This document shows positions 1 to 8,354 of a stretch of DNA of 32,529 nucleotides, one piece after another. The DNA lies in NCBI GenBank assembly GCA_019116805.1, contig DXAV01000021.1:1-32529 (forward strand). The letters are read 5' to 3'. A model generated the notes under the pieces. It ran no database searches and was not told the DNA's origin. It saw nothing but the letters and a program-made list of their open reading frames with translations. The position numbers and the translations under genes were made by a program. This stretch comes from Candidatus Bacteroides merdavium. Its GTDB lineage: Bacteria; Bacteroidota; Bacteroidia; Bacteroidales; Bacteroidaceae. Within the stretch, counting starts at the first letter, position 1; each line of letters starts with the position of its first letter.

Positions 1-288
1 ATATTTCGGGCGGGCGCGCACTGCGCGCGCGTATTACAATTACAGTTCGGGGAAAAGGGCATACGATATCTGCGTATAAAATACCGACGGAAAGAGAGCA
101 AGGAGCGCACGGGATGAAGACAGGATGCGAGCAAAAGGAAAACAGTGATTTACACAGGGGAAAACGATGATTTAGGAAAGGGAAAACGGTGTGAGTTAGA
201 AAGAAGAAAGCAACGACATAGAAAAAAACGACTGAAGGCATGAAAATGATATTCCTGCTCTCCAACCGTTCTTTTCCTTATCTATAGT
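1..288. other. gene-free stretch downstream of hisB
   Basis: No convincing coding region was found on either strand between the window edge and the hisB stop. The first 35 bases contain a GC-rich alternating run (GCGCGC-ACT-GCGCGC) that could form a short hairpin, but no T-run follows it. The rest is purine-rich on the plus strand and includes a degenerate 22-base tandem repeat listed separately. No clear terminator for the his operon is visible here. Confidence 0.6.
137..202. repeat. degenerate 22-base tandem repeat, three units
   Basis: Three units begin at 137, 159 and 181, an exact 22-base spacing. Each opens with GGAAAAC followed by a similar block (AGTGATTTA, GATGATTTA, GGTGTGAGTTA). 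The units are imperfect and, unlike the arrays at 11324, 11550 and 30039, show little internal dyad symmetry. It lies beyond the 3' end of hisB. Function unknown. Confidence 0.5.
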
Positions 289-1440
289 TTAAAGCGTTCC
301 TTTCGATGAAGGTAGTTCATAGCGATAAATGTCACGCTTTACTGCCATCTTCAGCGCACGAGCCAAAGCTTTGAAAATGCCTTCTATTTTATGATGTTCA
401 TTTTGGCCTTCGGCCTTAATGTTCAGGTTCATCTTGGCGGCATCGCTCAGCGACTTGAAGAAATGCAGAAACATTTCGGTAGGCATCTCCCCTATCCGCT
501 CACGCTTGAAATCGGCTTCCCAAACTAGCCAAGGACGCCCTCCGAAATCCAGGCAAACCTGACAGAGACAATCATCCATCGGTAACGAATAGCCATAGCG
601 TTCGATGCCACGTTTGTCACCCAAAGCTTTATAAAGACATTCGCCCAAAGCCAAAGCCGTGTCTTCAATTGTGTGATGTTCATCAACATAAAGATCACCT
701 TTCACACGAACCGTCAAATCGATGCTTCCATGTTTGCCAATCTGCTCCAGCATGTGGTCAAAGAAACCAAGCCCAGTATCGATGAGACATTTGCCCGAAC
801 CGTCCATATCGACAGACACATACACATCGGTTTCGTGAGTCACCCGATGCACTTCCGCCCGACGTTCGCCGGCAAAAAGGAAATCAGCCACCCGATCCCA
901 GTCGGTCGTGGCCAAGACGCAGACATCCTCCAAACCTTCACATGAAGTACTTCCACCCTCGCCTACTGGTTTTAATATCGACTTATCGTCCTGCAACAGA
1001 ATAGCACGACATCCCAGATTCTTGGCCAATTCCACATCAGTGGCACGGTCGCCTATCACAAAGCTACCAGCCAAATCATACGAGGGATTATCCATGTAAT
1101 GGGTCAACATCCCTGTCCGCGGCTTGCGAGTGGGCGCATTGTCAGCTGGGAAACTACGATCGATACATACTTCATCAAACGTAATCCCCTCGCCTTCCAA
1201 AGTCTTCATCATCAGATTATGTACCGGCCAAAACGTTTCTTCAGGGAAAGAATCTGTCCCAAGCCCGTCCTGATTGGTCACCATCACAAATTCAAAATCA
1301 AGCTTACTACGGATAAAACCCAGGTTCCGCATTACCTTGGGATAGAACTCCAGTTTTTCATAAGCATCCAACTGGTAATCGACCGGCGGCTCTATAACCA
1401 GCGTGCCGTCGCGATCGATAAACAAAACTTTCTTTTTCAT
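289..1440 (-). CDS. hisB: bifunctional histidinol-phosphatase / imidazoleglycerol-phosphate dehydratase HisB
   Basis: A 383-residue two-domain enzyme catalysing two steps of histidine synthesis in the cytoplasm. The N-terminal HAD-type phosphatase shows the catalytic DRDGT motif at residues 9-13. The C-terminal dehydratase, from about residue 190, shows the metal-binding His-rich signatures [22 protein letters not shown] and NEHHKIEG. The domain order and length match the fused HisB of enteric bacteria and Bacteroidetes. It is the last gene of hisG-hisD-hisC-hisB, starting 9 bases after the hisC stop, so co-transcription and control by the leader upstream of hisG are expected. Nothing is missing from either active site. 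Confidence 0.97.
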   Translation of the reverse strand: MKKKVLFIDRDGTLVIEPPVDYQLDAYEKLEFYPKVMRNLGFIRSKLDFEFVMVTNQDGLGTDSFPEETFWPVHNLMMKTLEGEGITFDEVCIDRSFPADNAPTRKPRTGMLTHYMDNPSYDLAGSFVIGDRATDVELAKNLGCRAILLQDDKSILKPVGEGGSTSCEGLEDVCVLATTDWDRVADFLFAGERRAEVHRVTHETDVYVSVDMDGSGKCLIDTGLGFFDHMLEQIGKHGSIDLTVRVKGDLYVDEHHTIEDTALALGECLYKALGDKRGIERYGYSLPMDDCLCQVCLDFGGRPWLVWEADFKRERIGEMPTEMFLHFFKSLSDAAKMNLNIKAEGQNEHHKIEGIFKALARALKMAVKRDIYRYELPSSKGTL

Positions 1441-1449
1441 CGCCCCTCC

Positions 1450-2493
1450 TTATCCTTTATAGTTTTTCAAAGCTTTCAGCAGTTGTTCGTTCTCTGGACG
1501 GGTTCCCACCGTGACACGCAGACAGTTGCCGCAAAGCGAAACGGTATGTCGGCTACGCACAATGATACCCTCGCCCACCAAATAACGATAGATAGCCACG
1601 GCGTCAGTCACCCGCACCAGAAAGAAATTAGCATCCGAGGGAAACAGCTGAACCGTACAGGGTAAGGCCTTGAATTCCTCTTCCAACCATGCACGTTCCT
1701 CCTTCAAAATCTTGACCCAACGCTCCACTTCGTAATGGCGAAGCACCATCTCCAATGCCTGCTTCTGGGTCAGCATATTTATATTATAAGGATATTTTAT
1801 CTTATTGAAAATCGAGATGATTTCCTTTGACGCGAAAGCCATTCCCAAACGGATGGCAGCACATCCCCAAGCTTTGGAGAAGGTCTGAAGCACGATGATG
1901 TTCGGATATTTCTCCAAATCGAACAAGAAAGAACGAGCTTCCGAAAAGTCAATATAAGCCTCATCCACCACCACAAGACCATCGAACGCCTCAAGCAGTT
2001 TTTCAATCTCCACGCGATACAGATTATTACCAGTCGGATTGTTGGGCGAACAGAGAAACATCAGTTTGGTATGCTCGTCGGCAGCAGCCAGCAAACGGTC
2101 AGCCGAAAACTGAAAATGCTCGTCCAAAAGGACCTTCCGATACTCTACGTCGTTAACTTCGGCACATACCTGATACATGCCATACGTAGGATCAATAGCT
2201 ACTACATTATCGACACGCGGTTCGCAAAAAGCACGAAACACCAAGTCGATGGCCTCATCACTTCCGTTACCCAAAAAGATATTCTCCGTTGGCACTTTCT
2301 TTATTTGAGAGATATGTGCCTTCAAATCGCGTTGCAATGGATCAGGATAACGGTTGTGAGGATTATTATACGGATTTTCGTTCGCATCCAAGAAAACGGA
2401 AGCCGTAGCTCCGCTATATTCATCACGTGCAGACGAATAAGGTTTCAGTTTCCAAATATTGGGCCTTACCAATTCCTGTAATGATTTCTTCAT
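1450..2493 (-). CDS. hisC: histidinol-phosphate aminotransferase HisC
   Basis: A 347-residue class I/II PLP-dependent aminotransferase converting imidazole-acetol phosphate to histidinol phosphate with glutamate as donor. Visible motifs are the N-terminal LDANENPYN block, the cofactor segment [23 protein letters not shown], the VVDEAYIDF strand with its cofactor Asp, the PLP lysine in TFSKAWG, and RLGMAFAS. The length is normal for HisC. It lies 25 bases downstream of hisD and 9 bases upstream of hisB in the his operon. Confidence 0.97.
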   Translation of the reverse strand: MKKSLQELVRPNIWKLKPYSSARDEYSGATASVFLDANENPYNNPHNRYPDPLQRDLKAHISQIKKVPTENIFLGNGSDEAIDLVFRAFCEPRVDNVVAIDPTYGMYQVCAEVNDVEYRKVLLDEHFQFSADRLLAAADEHTKLMFLCSPNNPTGNNLYRVEIEKLLEAFDGLVVVDEAYIDFSEARSFLFDLEKYPNIIVLQTFSKAWGCAAIRLGMAFASKEIISIFNKIKYPYNINMLTQKQALEMVLRHYEVERWVKILKEERAWLEEEFKALPCTVQLFPSDANFFLVRVTDAVAIYRYLVGEGIIVRSRHTVSLCGNCLRVTVGTRPENEQLLKALKNYKG

Positions 2494-2518
2494 ATCAAAA
2501 TTCTTCTAGTTGAAACAT

Positions 2519-3811
2519 TTATTTATCATCACGGACAGCCTCCAATCTGACGGATACGGCATTCTTGTGGCCGTCCAACGATTCATTGGCCGCCATAACC
2601 TCAATGGCCGGACCTATTTTACGCAACCCCTCGGGTTTGATTTCCTGGAAGGTCATCTTGCGAATAAAACTATCTAGGCTGACACCACTATAGGCCTTAG
2701 CATAACCATTGGTAGGCAGGGTATGGTTCGTACCCGAAGCATAATCACCAGCACTTTCGGGGGTAAGTGCACCCAAGAATATCGACCCAGCATTGACAAT
2801 CCGCTCAGCCACAGAGAGATAATCAGCCGTTTCTATAATCAAATGTTCGGGAGCATAGGCATTAGTCATCTCAACCGCTTCTACCATGTCCTTTACCACA
2901 ATCAGCTTGCTGTTTGCCAACGACTTGGCAGCAATTTCTTTGCGCGGAAGCAAATCCAGCTGGCGTTCTACTTCGGTTTTAACGGCCTGCTGTAATTCCT
3001 TCGACGTCGTTATCAGTACAGCCTGACTATCCACTCCATGCTCCGCCTGACTCAACAAGTCGGCAGCTACAAATACAGGATTGGCTGTCGCATCTGCCAG
3101 TACCTCCACTTCGGAAGGACCTGCGGGCATATCAATAGCCACATCACGCAAGCTGACCAACTGTTTGGCCGCCGTGACATACTGGTTGCCGGGGCCAAAG
3201 ATCTTATATACTTTCGGGATGCTTTCCGTCCCATAAGCCATCGCCGCAATGGCCTGTACACCACCGGCCTTGAACACACGCTGTACACCGGCCACCCGAG
3301 CCGCAAACAATACAGCCGGATGCACCTTCCCGTCCTTGCCCGGAGGGGTACACAACACAATCTCCCGACACCCGGCTATGCAGGCAGGCACGGCCAACAT
3401 CAGCACGGTAGAAAACAACGGTGCCGTTCCTCCAGGGATATACAACCCCACTTTCTCGATGGGTACCGCCTTCTGCCAGCAAGTGACGCCCGGCTGCGTT
3501 TCCACCTTCTTGCCCACAAAGCGCTGTGCGGCATGAAAGGCCGAAATGTTTCCGGCAGCCAGCCGAATGGCTGCCTTCAGTTCCTCGTCAATCAGTTTTT
3601 CAGCCTCGTCGAACTCTTCAGACGATACAGCCAAAGCAGACAAACTTACTTTGTCGAACTGCAACTCATATTGAAGAACCGCCTCGTCTCCCCCAGCTTT
3701 CACACGATCAATAATACTCTGTACCGCTCCGAACAGGCTTTCCGTATTCATCACAGGCCGCTTCAATAATTCCTGCCATTGCGATTTCTCAGGATAATCT
3801 ATCAATATCAT
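2519..3811 (-). CDS. hisD: histidinol dehydrogenase HisD
   Basis: A 430-residue zinc- and NAD-dependent dehydrogenase that oxidises L-histidinol to L-histidine in two steps, the last reactions of the pathway. It shows the family blocks KVGLYIPGGTAPLFSTVLM, FGPGNQYVTAAKQ, DMPAGPSEVEVLAD, QAEHGVDSQ (zinc and catalytic region), NAYAPEHL and ESAGDYASGTNHTLPT. The length is as expected. It starts 13 bases after the hisG stop, so it is the second gene of the operon. Confidence 0.97.
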   Translation of the reverse strand: MILIDYPEKSQWQELLKRPVMNTESLFGAVQSIIDRVKAGGDEAVLQYELQFDKVSLSALAVSSEEFDEAEKLIDEELKAAIRLAAGNISAFHAAQRFVGKKVETQPGVTCWQKAVPIEKVGLYIPGGTAPLFSTVLMLAVPACIAGCREIVLCTPPGKDGKVHPAVLFAARVAGVQRVFKAGGVQAIAAMAYGTESIPKVYKIFGPGNQYVTAAKQLVSLRDVAIDMPAGPSEVEVLADATANPVFVAADLLSQAEHGVDSQAVLITTSKELQQAVKTEVERQLDLLPRKEIAAKSLANSKLIVVKDMVEAVEMTNAYAPEHLIIETADYLSVAERIVNAGSIFLGALTPESAGDYASGTNHTLPTNGYAKAYSGVSLDSFIRKMTFQEIKPEGLRKIGPAIEVMAANESLDGHKNAVSVRLEAVRDDK

Positions 3812-3824
3812 AACCGTCTGTCCT

Positions 3825-4676
3825 TTAAATAATCATTTTCTCAATAGGCAATACCAGAATACCTTCAGCACCCAGCGCCTTCAGTTTGCCGATAATTTCC
3901 CAAAAACACTTCTCGTCAAGCACCGTATGAACCGAACACCAGCCTTCCTGAGCCAGAGGCATCACCGTAGGACTTTTCATACCCGGCAGTACGGCCACAA
4001 TCTCATCCAGTTTATCTTTAGGAGCATTCATCAGCACATATTTCTTGTCCTCGGCCGTCTTCACTGCATCCATGCGGAAAAGCAGTTCTTTCAAGATCTC
4101 CTTCTTCTCGTCACTCAAGTTCTTATTGCCGATAAGCAACGCTTCCGACTTCATTACCACTTCCACTTCCTTCAACCGGTTGCTGACCAGCGTCGACCCC
4201 GAACTGACAATATCGAAAATGGCATCGGCCAAACCAATACCCGGCGATACTTCCACCGAACCGGTTATCACATGAATTTCTGCCTTCACCTGTTGTTCCT
4301 TCAGATAGCGGGACAAGATGCCAGGATAGGACGTCGCAATTTTCTTTCCTTCAAACCACTGCACACCTGTATATTCGATATCTTTCGGCATGGCCAGTGA
4401 CAATCGGCACTTACTGAACCCCAAGCGTTTTACAATCTCTGCATCTTCAGCTCGTTCTACAAACTCATTCTCACCGACAATACCAATATCCGCCACTCCC
4501 GTAGCCACCGTTTGCGGAATGTCATCGTCACGCAAGAACAACACTTCGATAGGAAAATTGGACGATTGCACCAATAGGGTACGTTTCGTTGCACTCAGTT
4601 TGATGTCTGCTTCTTCCAAAAACGACATCGTTTCGTCGTAAAGACGGCCTTTTGCTTGTACTGCAATTCTCAACAT
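3825..4676 (-). CDS. hisG: ATP phosphoribosyltransferase HisG, long form
   Basis: A 283-residue enzyme for the first committed step of histidine synthesis (ATP plus PRPP to phosphoribosyl-ATP). Diagnostic segments are AVQAKGRLYDET at the N terminus, GVADIGIVGENEF, and the PRPP-binding block EVSPGIGLADAIFDIVSSGSTL. The length and the extra C-terminal domain from about residue 210 mark the long homohexameric form, in which that domain binds histidine for feedback inhibition; HisZ is not needed. It is the first structural gene after the his leader, whose terminator ends about 50 bases upstream of the start codon. Confidence 0.97.
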   Translation of the reverse strand: MLRIAVQAKGRLYDETMSFLEEADIKLSATKRTLLVQSSNFPIEVLFLRDDDIPQTVATGVADIGIVGENEFVERAEDAEIVKRLGFSKCRLSLAMPKDIEYTGVQWFEGKKIATSYPGILSRYLKEQQVKAEIHVITGSVEVSPGIGLADAIFDIVSSGSTLVSNRLKEVEVVMKSEALLIGNKNLSDEKKEILKELLFRMDAVKTAEDKKYVLMNAPKDKLDEIVAVLPGMKSPTVMPLAQEGWCSVHTVLDEKCFWEIIGKLKALGAEGILVLPIEKMII

Positions 4677-4723
4677 AACTTTTTTATTTTTCTATTTTTC
4701 AAAATCGATCAACTGAGACACAA

Positions 4724-4760
4724 TAAAAAAAGAAGCCTGCCCTAATCCGGCAAGCTTCTT
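4724..4760 (-). terminator. his operon attenuator (intrinsic terminator in the leader)
   Basis: On the minus strand AAGAAGCTTGCC pairs with GGCAGGCTTCTT (12 pairs including one G-T) around a 7-base loop and is followed by seven T. It lies between the His-codon leader peptide and hisG. Minus-strand GGCAG at 4794-4798 resembles the 3' arm and could pair with the 5' arm (TTGCC) as an antiterminator; the adjacent GATG could pair with CATC in the His codons. The terminator is seen directly; the alternative pairings are inference. Confidence 0.88.
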
Positions 4761-4806
4761 TCCTCATGTATCCTTTCATGCACATACACTCATCTGCCTA
4801 CCGAAT

Positions 4807-4854
4807 TTATTCGCCAGGATAATGATGATGATGATGTACTGCAAAAATTCTCAT
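4807..4854 (-). CDS. hisL: his leader peptide, MRIFAVHHHHHYPGE
   Basis: A 15-codon reading frame with five consecutive CAT (His) codons at residues 7-11, ending in TAA. It starts about 12 bases downstream of the expected transcription start and ends 46 bases before the attenuator stem. A His run in a short leader frame just upstream of an intrinsic terminator and hisG is the classic arrangement for ribosome-mediated attenuation: stalling at His codons when charged tRNA-His is scarce should favour the antiterminator. It is too short for ordinary gene finders. The mechanism is inferred from the layout. Confidence 0.88.
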   Translation of the reverse strand: MRIFAVHHHHHYPGE

Positions 4855-4872
4855 ATCTTTATTTGTTTGCGA

Positions 4873-4904
4873 CAAAAATAAACCATATTATTGAAACGCC
4901 CAAA
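4873..4904 (-). promoter_or_regulatory. promoter of the his operon
   Basis: Minus-strand TTTG (4901-4904), then exactly 20 bases, then TATTTTTG (4873-4880), matching the Bacteroides primary promoter pattern TTTG-N19-21-TAnnTTTG. The predicted start of transcription is near 4866, about 12 bases before the leader peptide and 190 before hisG. Confidence 0.8.
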
Positions 4905-4983
4905 GATTTATCATAAAAAATTGTTTTTTCCTTTCATTTTCTCATTTGCACCATCAATAACATGAAGAACAATCATTTTTCTG

Positions 4984-5796
4984 TCACTTCCTACTATTGA
5001 AGAAAAGTGTAGGCGCCATTCCTGTCACTTGTTTAAACACCCGATTAAAATGATTAGGTGTGCTAAAACCAACCTCGTATGCCACTTGTTGCATTGTCCT
5101 TCCGCCATCCGAATAAAGTTCAATGGCACGTACAATCCGCTGGTGATTCATATAATCGGAAAAACGAATACCCGAGGCATGAAGCAAGCGACTCAGATTA
5201 CGCACCGAAAAACCAAATTCCAAAGCTACCTGTTCAATCCGCAAACCATCTGTCAAATGAGCCATCATATAATCAAGAATCGGATGAAGCCGCATATCAT
5301 CCGGAATAACCCGTGTTTTCAGCAACACCTCTCCTACAGGAGACATCGAAGGCAACAAACGCAAAAAAGCCAGCGCAAAATCGTACAACTCAGGCTTTTC
5401 CTTACGACTGATTATATCTCCGGTAGAAGCAATGAACTTCAAATTTTCGGCAATTACCGGATTCGTCATATAAATAGAGAAATCCTGATAAGAAGTATGC
5501 CAACCATCTGCCACACTCCAATCAATATAATAAATAACCAAAGATACCTGCCTGTTCTTACTACACAATTCATGGGCCTCCCCTTTAGGTATCCAGGCAA
5601 TATGTTTCTCCGGCACAAAATAATTAGTCCCCCTCATCTGAACATGCAATGTCCCCGAAAGGGTATAGACAACCTGATGCATCGGATGCGAATGAACTGA
5701 TAGATTGACATCTTCCCAGCCAGTTCTCTTAATGAAAATTTCTTCTGGAGATGCCGCCTGCAGACGATATATATATTCACGCTGTTCTTGATTCAT
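4984..5796 (-). CDS. AraC-family transcriptional regulator
   Basis: A 270-residue regulator with an N-terminal cupin-like effector domain (about residues 20-100; HSHPMHQVVYTLSG and WIPKGEAHEL are typical) and a C-terminal double helix-turn-helix (about 165-268; LRIEQVALEFGFSVRNLSRLL and MQQVAYEVGFSTPNHFNRVFKQVTG). It is divergent from the TolC-EmrA-MFS efflux operon with a 115-base shared intergenic region, so control of that operon and possibly of itself is the natural inference. The effector is unknown. The ATG at 5796 fits the promoter found about 50 bases upstream. Confidence 0.93.
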   Translation of the reverse strand: MNQEQREYIYRLQAASPEEIFIKRTGWEDVNLSVHSHPMHQVVYTLSGTLHVQMRGTNYFVPEKHIAWIPKGEAHELCSKNRQVSLVIYYIDWSVADGWHTSYQDFSIYMTNPVIAENLKFIASTGDIISRKEKPELYDFALAFLRLLPSMSPVGEVLLKTRVIPDDMRLHPILDYMMAHLTDGLRIEQVALEFGFSVRNLSRLLHASGIRFSDYMNHQRIVRAIELYSDGGRTMQQVAYEVGFSTPNHFNRVFKQVTGMAPTLFFNSRK

Positions 5797-5837
5797 GAAT
5801 CTCCCCCTTATGTCCTGATTTGATAAGAATATTGCAG

Positions 5838-5849
5838 AATTTGCAAATT
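5838..5849. promoter_or_regulatory. perfect palindrome AATTTGCAAATT between divergent promoters
   Basis: A 12-base perfect palindrome in the intergenic region between the AraC-type regulator and the efflux operon. It sits at the predicted transcription start of the regulator and about 20 bases upstream of the efflux -7 box, a suitable place for an operator. AraC proteins usually bind direct repeats, so the link is only a suggestion. Confidence 0.35.
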
Positions 5850-5854
5850 AGGTA

Positions 5855-5886
5855 CAAAGGTAAAGCTTTAATTTTGCGCCATCAAA
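5855..5886 (-). promoter_or_regulatory. promoter of the AraC-type regulator
   Basis: Minus-strand TTTG (5883-5886), 20 bases, then TACCTTTG (5855-5862), a full match to the Bacteroides promoter pattern. The expected transcript start near 5848 gives a leader of about 50 bases. Confidence 0.75.
5869..5876 (+). promoter_or_regulatory. -7 box of the efflux operon promoter
   Basis: TAATTTTG matches TAnnTTTG 35 bases upstream of the TolC-like start codon. The nearest upstream TTTG (5840-5843) is 25 bases away rather than 19-21, so the promoter may be weak and depend on an activator such as the divergent AraC-type protein. Confidence 0.5.
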
Positions 5887-5911
5887 TTTTTGAAGAGACA
5901 AAAAGAACAAT

Positions 5912-7234
5912 ATGCTATCTATTTTCAGACCACTGACAGCCAAATTTGCGTATTTGGCCTTTTTTTTATCCACGACCAGCCTTTATGCACAAGAGCGTGT
6001 ATTTACCTTAAGTGAACTATTCACACTGGCAGACAAAAACAGCAAAAGCATCCGATTTCATCAACTCCTCATCCAAGAAGCCGAACAAAGCATTAAGGTG
6101 GCGCGCAATGCCTACCTACCTTCACTCAGTGTCAAAGCAGAAGCATCGTACATCGGTGACGGCTGCATGACCGACCGTGATTTCTCAAACGGCGTCCATG
6201 CAGACATGCCACACTGGGGCAACTCTTTCATCATCAAAGCCCAACAGACTGTTTATGCCGGAGGTGGCATCCGAAACAGCGTCCAACAAAGCCGCCTACA
6301 AAAACAAGCAGCCGAACAAACTCATCTGGACAACCGCCAGGACTTGCGTTTCCTGCTAGCCGGTTACTATCTGGACTTGTTTCAGCTGAGAAACCAAGAA
6401 TTGGTCTATCGCAAGAACATCGAACAGACACATCTGCTCGTCAAGGACATGCAGGCAGCCTACCAACAAGGGACTGCCCTAAAAAGCGACATCACCCGCT
6501 ACGAGCTACAACTACAAAATCTGGAGCTTGGCTTAACCTCCACCATCAACAAGCTGAACGTATTGAACCACGAACTGGTAACAACCATCGGCCTAGATCC
6601 TAAAATAAAAATTGTACCCGATACGCTTTATCTGAAACAATTGACCATAGAAAGCCGACAAGAAAGCGAATGGAAAGCCAGAATGAACGATGCACCCAGC
6701 ATGAAGCTGACCGACATTGACATTGCCTTAGGCAAAAACCAGAAACGACTGATACAAGCCGAACGCCTTCCTCATATCAGCATCTCAGCCACCAACGAGC
6801 TGAATGGCCCCATTCTTGTGGAAGTCCCTCCCCTGAACAACAACTTCACCTACTGGTTTGTCGGTGTCGGCGTGTCCTACAATCTGGACGCCCTCTTCAA
6901 AGGTAAACGCAAGCTGCGCAAAGCCGATATTGCTATCCAACGTCTGGAAGAAAAACGGCGCCTGGCTGAAGAAGAACTGGAGAACTCAATCCATAAGGCC
7001 TACATCAACCTGCAAGAAGCCTATACGAGGTTACGTACCCAGAAAAAGAGCGTGCAACTGGCTCATGAGAACTTCAATATCGTGCGCCAACGTTATATGA
7101 ACGGCCTGGCTTTGATTACCGACATGCTTGACGCCAGCAATACCCAGCTTGACATGGAACTCCAGTTGGCCAATTACCAGGTAGGCATCCTCTATCAATA
7201 CTTCCTGCTGAAAAGGCAGATCGGTACCCTGTGA
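5912..7234 (+). CDS. TolC-family outer membrane efflux protein
   Basis: A 440-residue outer membrane channel of a tripartite efflux pump. A signal peptide (about residues 1-26, ending SLYA-QE) precedes two internally related halves typical of the OEP fold: SLSVKAEASYIGDG / VQQSRLQKQAAEQTHLD in the first, HISISATNELNG / LEEKRRLAEEELENSIHKAYINLQEAYTRL in the second, with long amphipathic helices and small-residue beta strands. It is first in a three-gene operon; the EmrA-like adaptor follows after 62 bases. No lipobox is seen, so it is probably not lipidated. Confidence 0.92.
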   Translation: MLSIFRPLTAKFAYLAFFLSTTSLYAQERVFTLSELFTLADKNSKSIRFHQLLIQEAEQSIKVARNAYLPSLSVKAEASYIGDGCMTDRDFSNGVHADMPHWGNSFIIKAQQTVYAGGGIRNSVQQSRLQKQAAEQTHLDNRQDLRFLLAGYYLDLFQLRNQELVYRKNIEQTHLLVKDMQAAYQQGTALKSDITRYELQLQNLELGLTSTINKLNVLNHELVTTIGLDPKIKIVPDTLYLKQLTIESRQESEWKARMNDAPSMKLTDIDIALGKNQKRLIQAERLPHISISATNELNGPILVEVPPLNNNFTYWFVGVGVSYNLDALFKGKRKLRKADIAIQRLEEKRRLAEEELENSIHKAYINLQEAYTRLRTQKKSVQLAHENFNIVRQRYMNGLALITDMLDASNTQLDMELQLANYQVGILYQYFLLKRQIGTL

Positions 7235-7296
7235 TGACACAGGAAGATTACAGTTAAAGATTAAATCAACTACGTACAAAAAAGAATAGAATAGAT

Positions 7297-8331
7297 ATGA
7301 TTAAAAACAAAAAAAGAGCCATTCCGAATTTTTTCATTGCCCTTGTACTGGTAGCTGGCATCAGCTGGGTATGTGGACGTTTTGTCCATCTGAATGATGT
7401 CGAATTTACAGACAATGCACAGATACAACAACACCTGACTCCCGTCAGCACCCGCGTACAGGGTTTCATCAAAAAAATCTGTTTCGAAGAATACCAGAAC
7501 GTCAAGAAAGGTGATACGCTAGTCATTATCGAAGATACCGAATACCGCTTGAAAGTAGCACAGGCCGAAGCCGACTATCACAATGCTCTAGCCGGAAAAA
7601 CCGCTATGCTCACCAGTATCAACACGGCTCAGAACAATATCCTGGTGACCGATGCCGCCATCGAAGAACAACGCGTACGCTTGCAAAATGCAGAAACCGA
7701 CTACAAGCGTTACCAAGAACTGTTGAAAGGCGAAGCCGTCACCCCACAACAATTTGACCGTGTAAAGACCGACTACGCTGCCACCCAAGCACGCTATGAG
7801 CAACTGCTGAGACAAAAGCAATCCACTTTGCTGGTGAAAGAAGAACAGACACAGCGATTGGAGCAAAATGAGTCAGACATCAAGCTGGCCGAAGCCGCCC
7901 TCAACCTGGCCAAGCTGAACCTTTCATATACCATCATTCTAGCCAATGCCGATGGTGTCACTGGTCGGAAAAACATACACGAAGGCGAACTGGTGCAGCA
8001 AGGACAGACTCTCGTCACGCTGGTGGACGGAACGGAAAAATGGGTTATCGCAAACTATAAGGAAACACAAACGACCTACATGAAACGTGGCCAGTTGGTA
8101 GAAGTACGCGTAGATGCCATCCCCGACGTCGTTTACGAAGGCCGTATCGCCTCCATTTCCGACGCCACGGGTTCCTTCTACTCCATCATTCCCCAAGACA
8201 ACTCAGCTGGTAATTTTGTCAAAGTGGAACAGCGCATCCCCGTACGTATCGAATTCACAGACAACAATACTACTGAAAGCCTGCAACGGCTTCGTGCAGG
8301 CATGAATGCCGAATGTTACGTTGAACAATAA
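7297..8331 (+). CDS. HlyD/EmrA-family membrane fusion protein
   Basis: A 344-residue periplasmic adaptor. A short cytoplasmic N terminus is followed by one membrane anchor (about 11-28), a barrel-sandwich/lipoyl half-motif (VSTRVQGFIKKICFEEYQNVKKGDTLVIIED), an alpha-helical hairpin (about 95-205), the second lipoyl half (ILANADGVTGRKNIHEGELVQQGQTLVTLVDG) and a beta-barrel region. The sequence FTDNAQIQQHLTPVSTRVQG closely follows EmrA. It lies between the outer membrane channel and the MFS gene, so it should link these in one pump. It probably exports hydrophobic toxic compounds; the substrate cannot be read from sequence. Confidence 0.93.
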   Translation: MIKNKKRAIPNFFIALVLVAGISWVCGRFVHLNDVEFTDNAQIQQHLTPVSTRVQGFIKKICFEEYQNVKKGDTLVIIEDTEYRLKVAQAEADYHNALAGKTAMLTSINTAQNNILVTDAAIEEQRVRLQNAETDYKRYQELLKGEAVTPQQFDRVKTDYAATQARYEQLLRQKQSTLLVKEEQTQRLEQNESDIKLAEAALNLAKLNLSYTIILANADGVTGRKNIHEGELVQQGQTLVTLVDGTEKWVIANYKETQTTYMKRGQLVEVRVDAIPDVVYEGRIASISDATGSFYSIIPQDNSAGNFVKVEQRIPVRIEFTDNNTTESLQRLRAGMNAECYVEQ

Positions 8332-8354
8332 TCAAAAAGAAAGAGAATAAAGCC

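Noticed and set aside
3038..3769. 243-residue plus-strand frame opposite hisD
   Set aside because: Shadow of hisD, whose protein is full length and conserved; the shadow has low-complexity His/Arg/Gln-rich composition.
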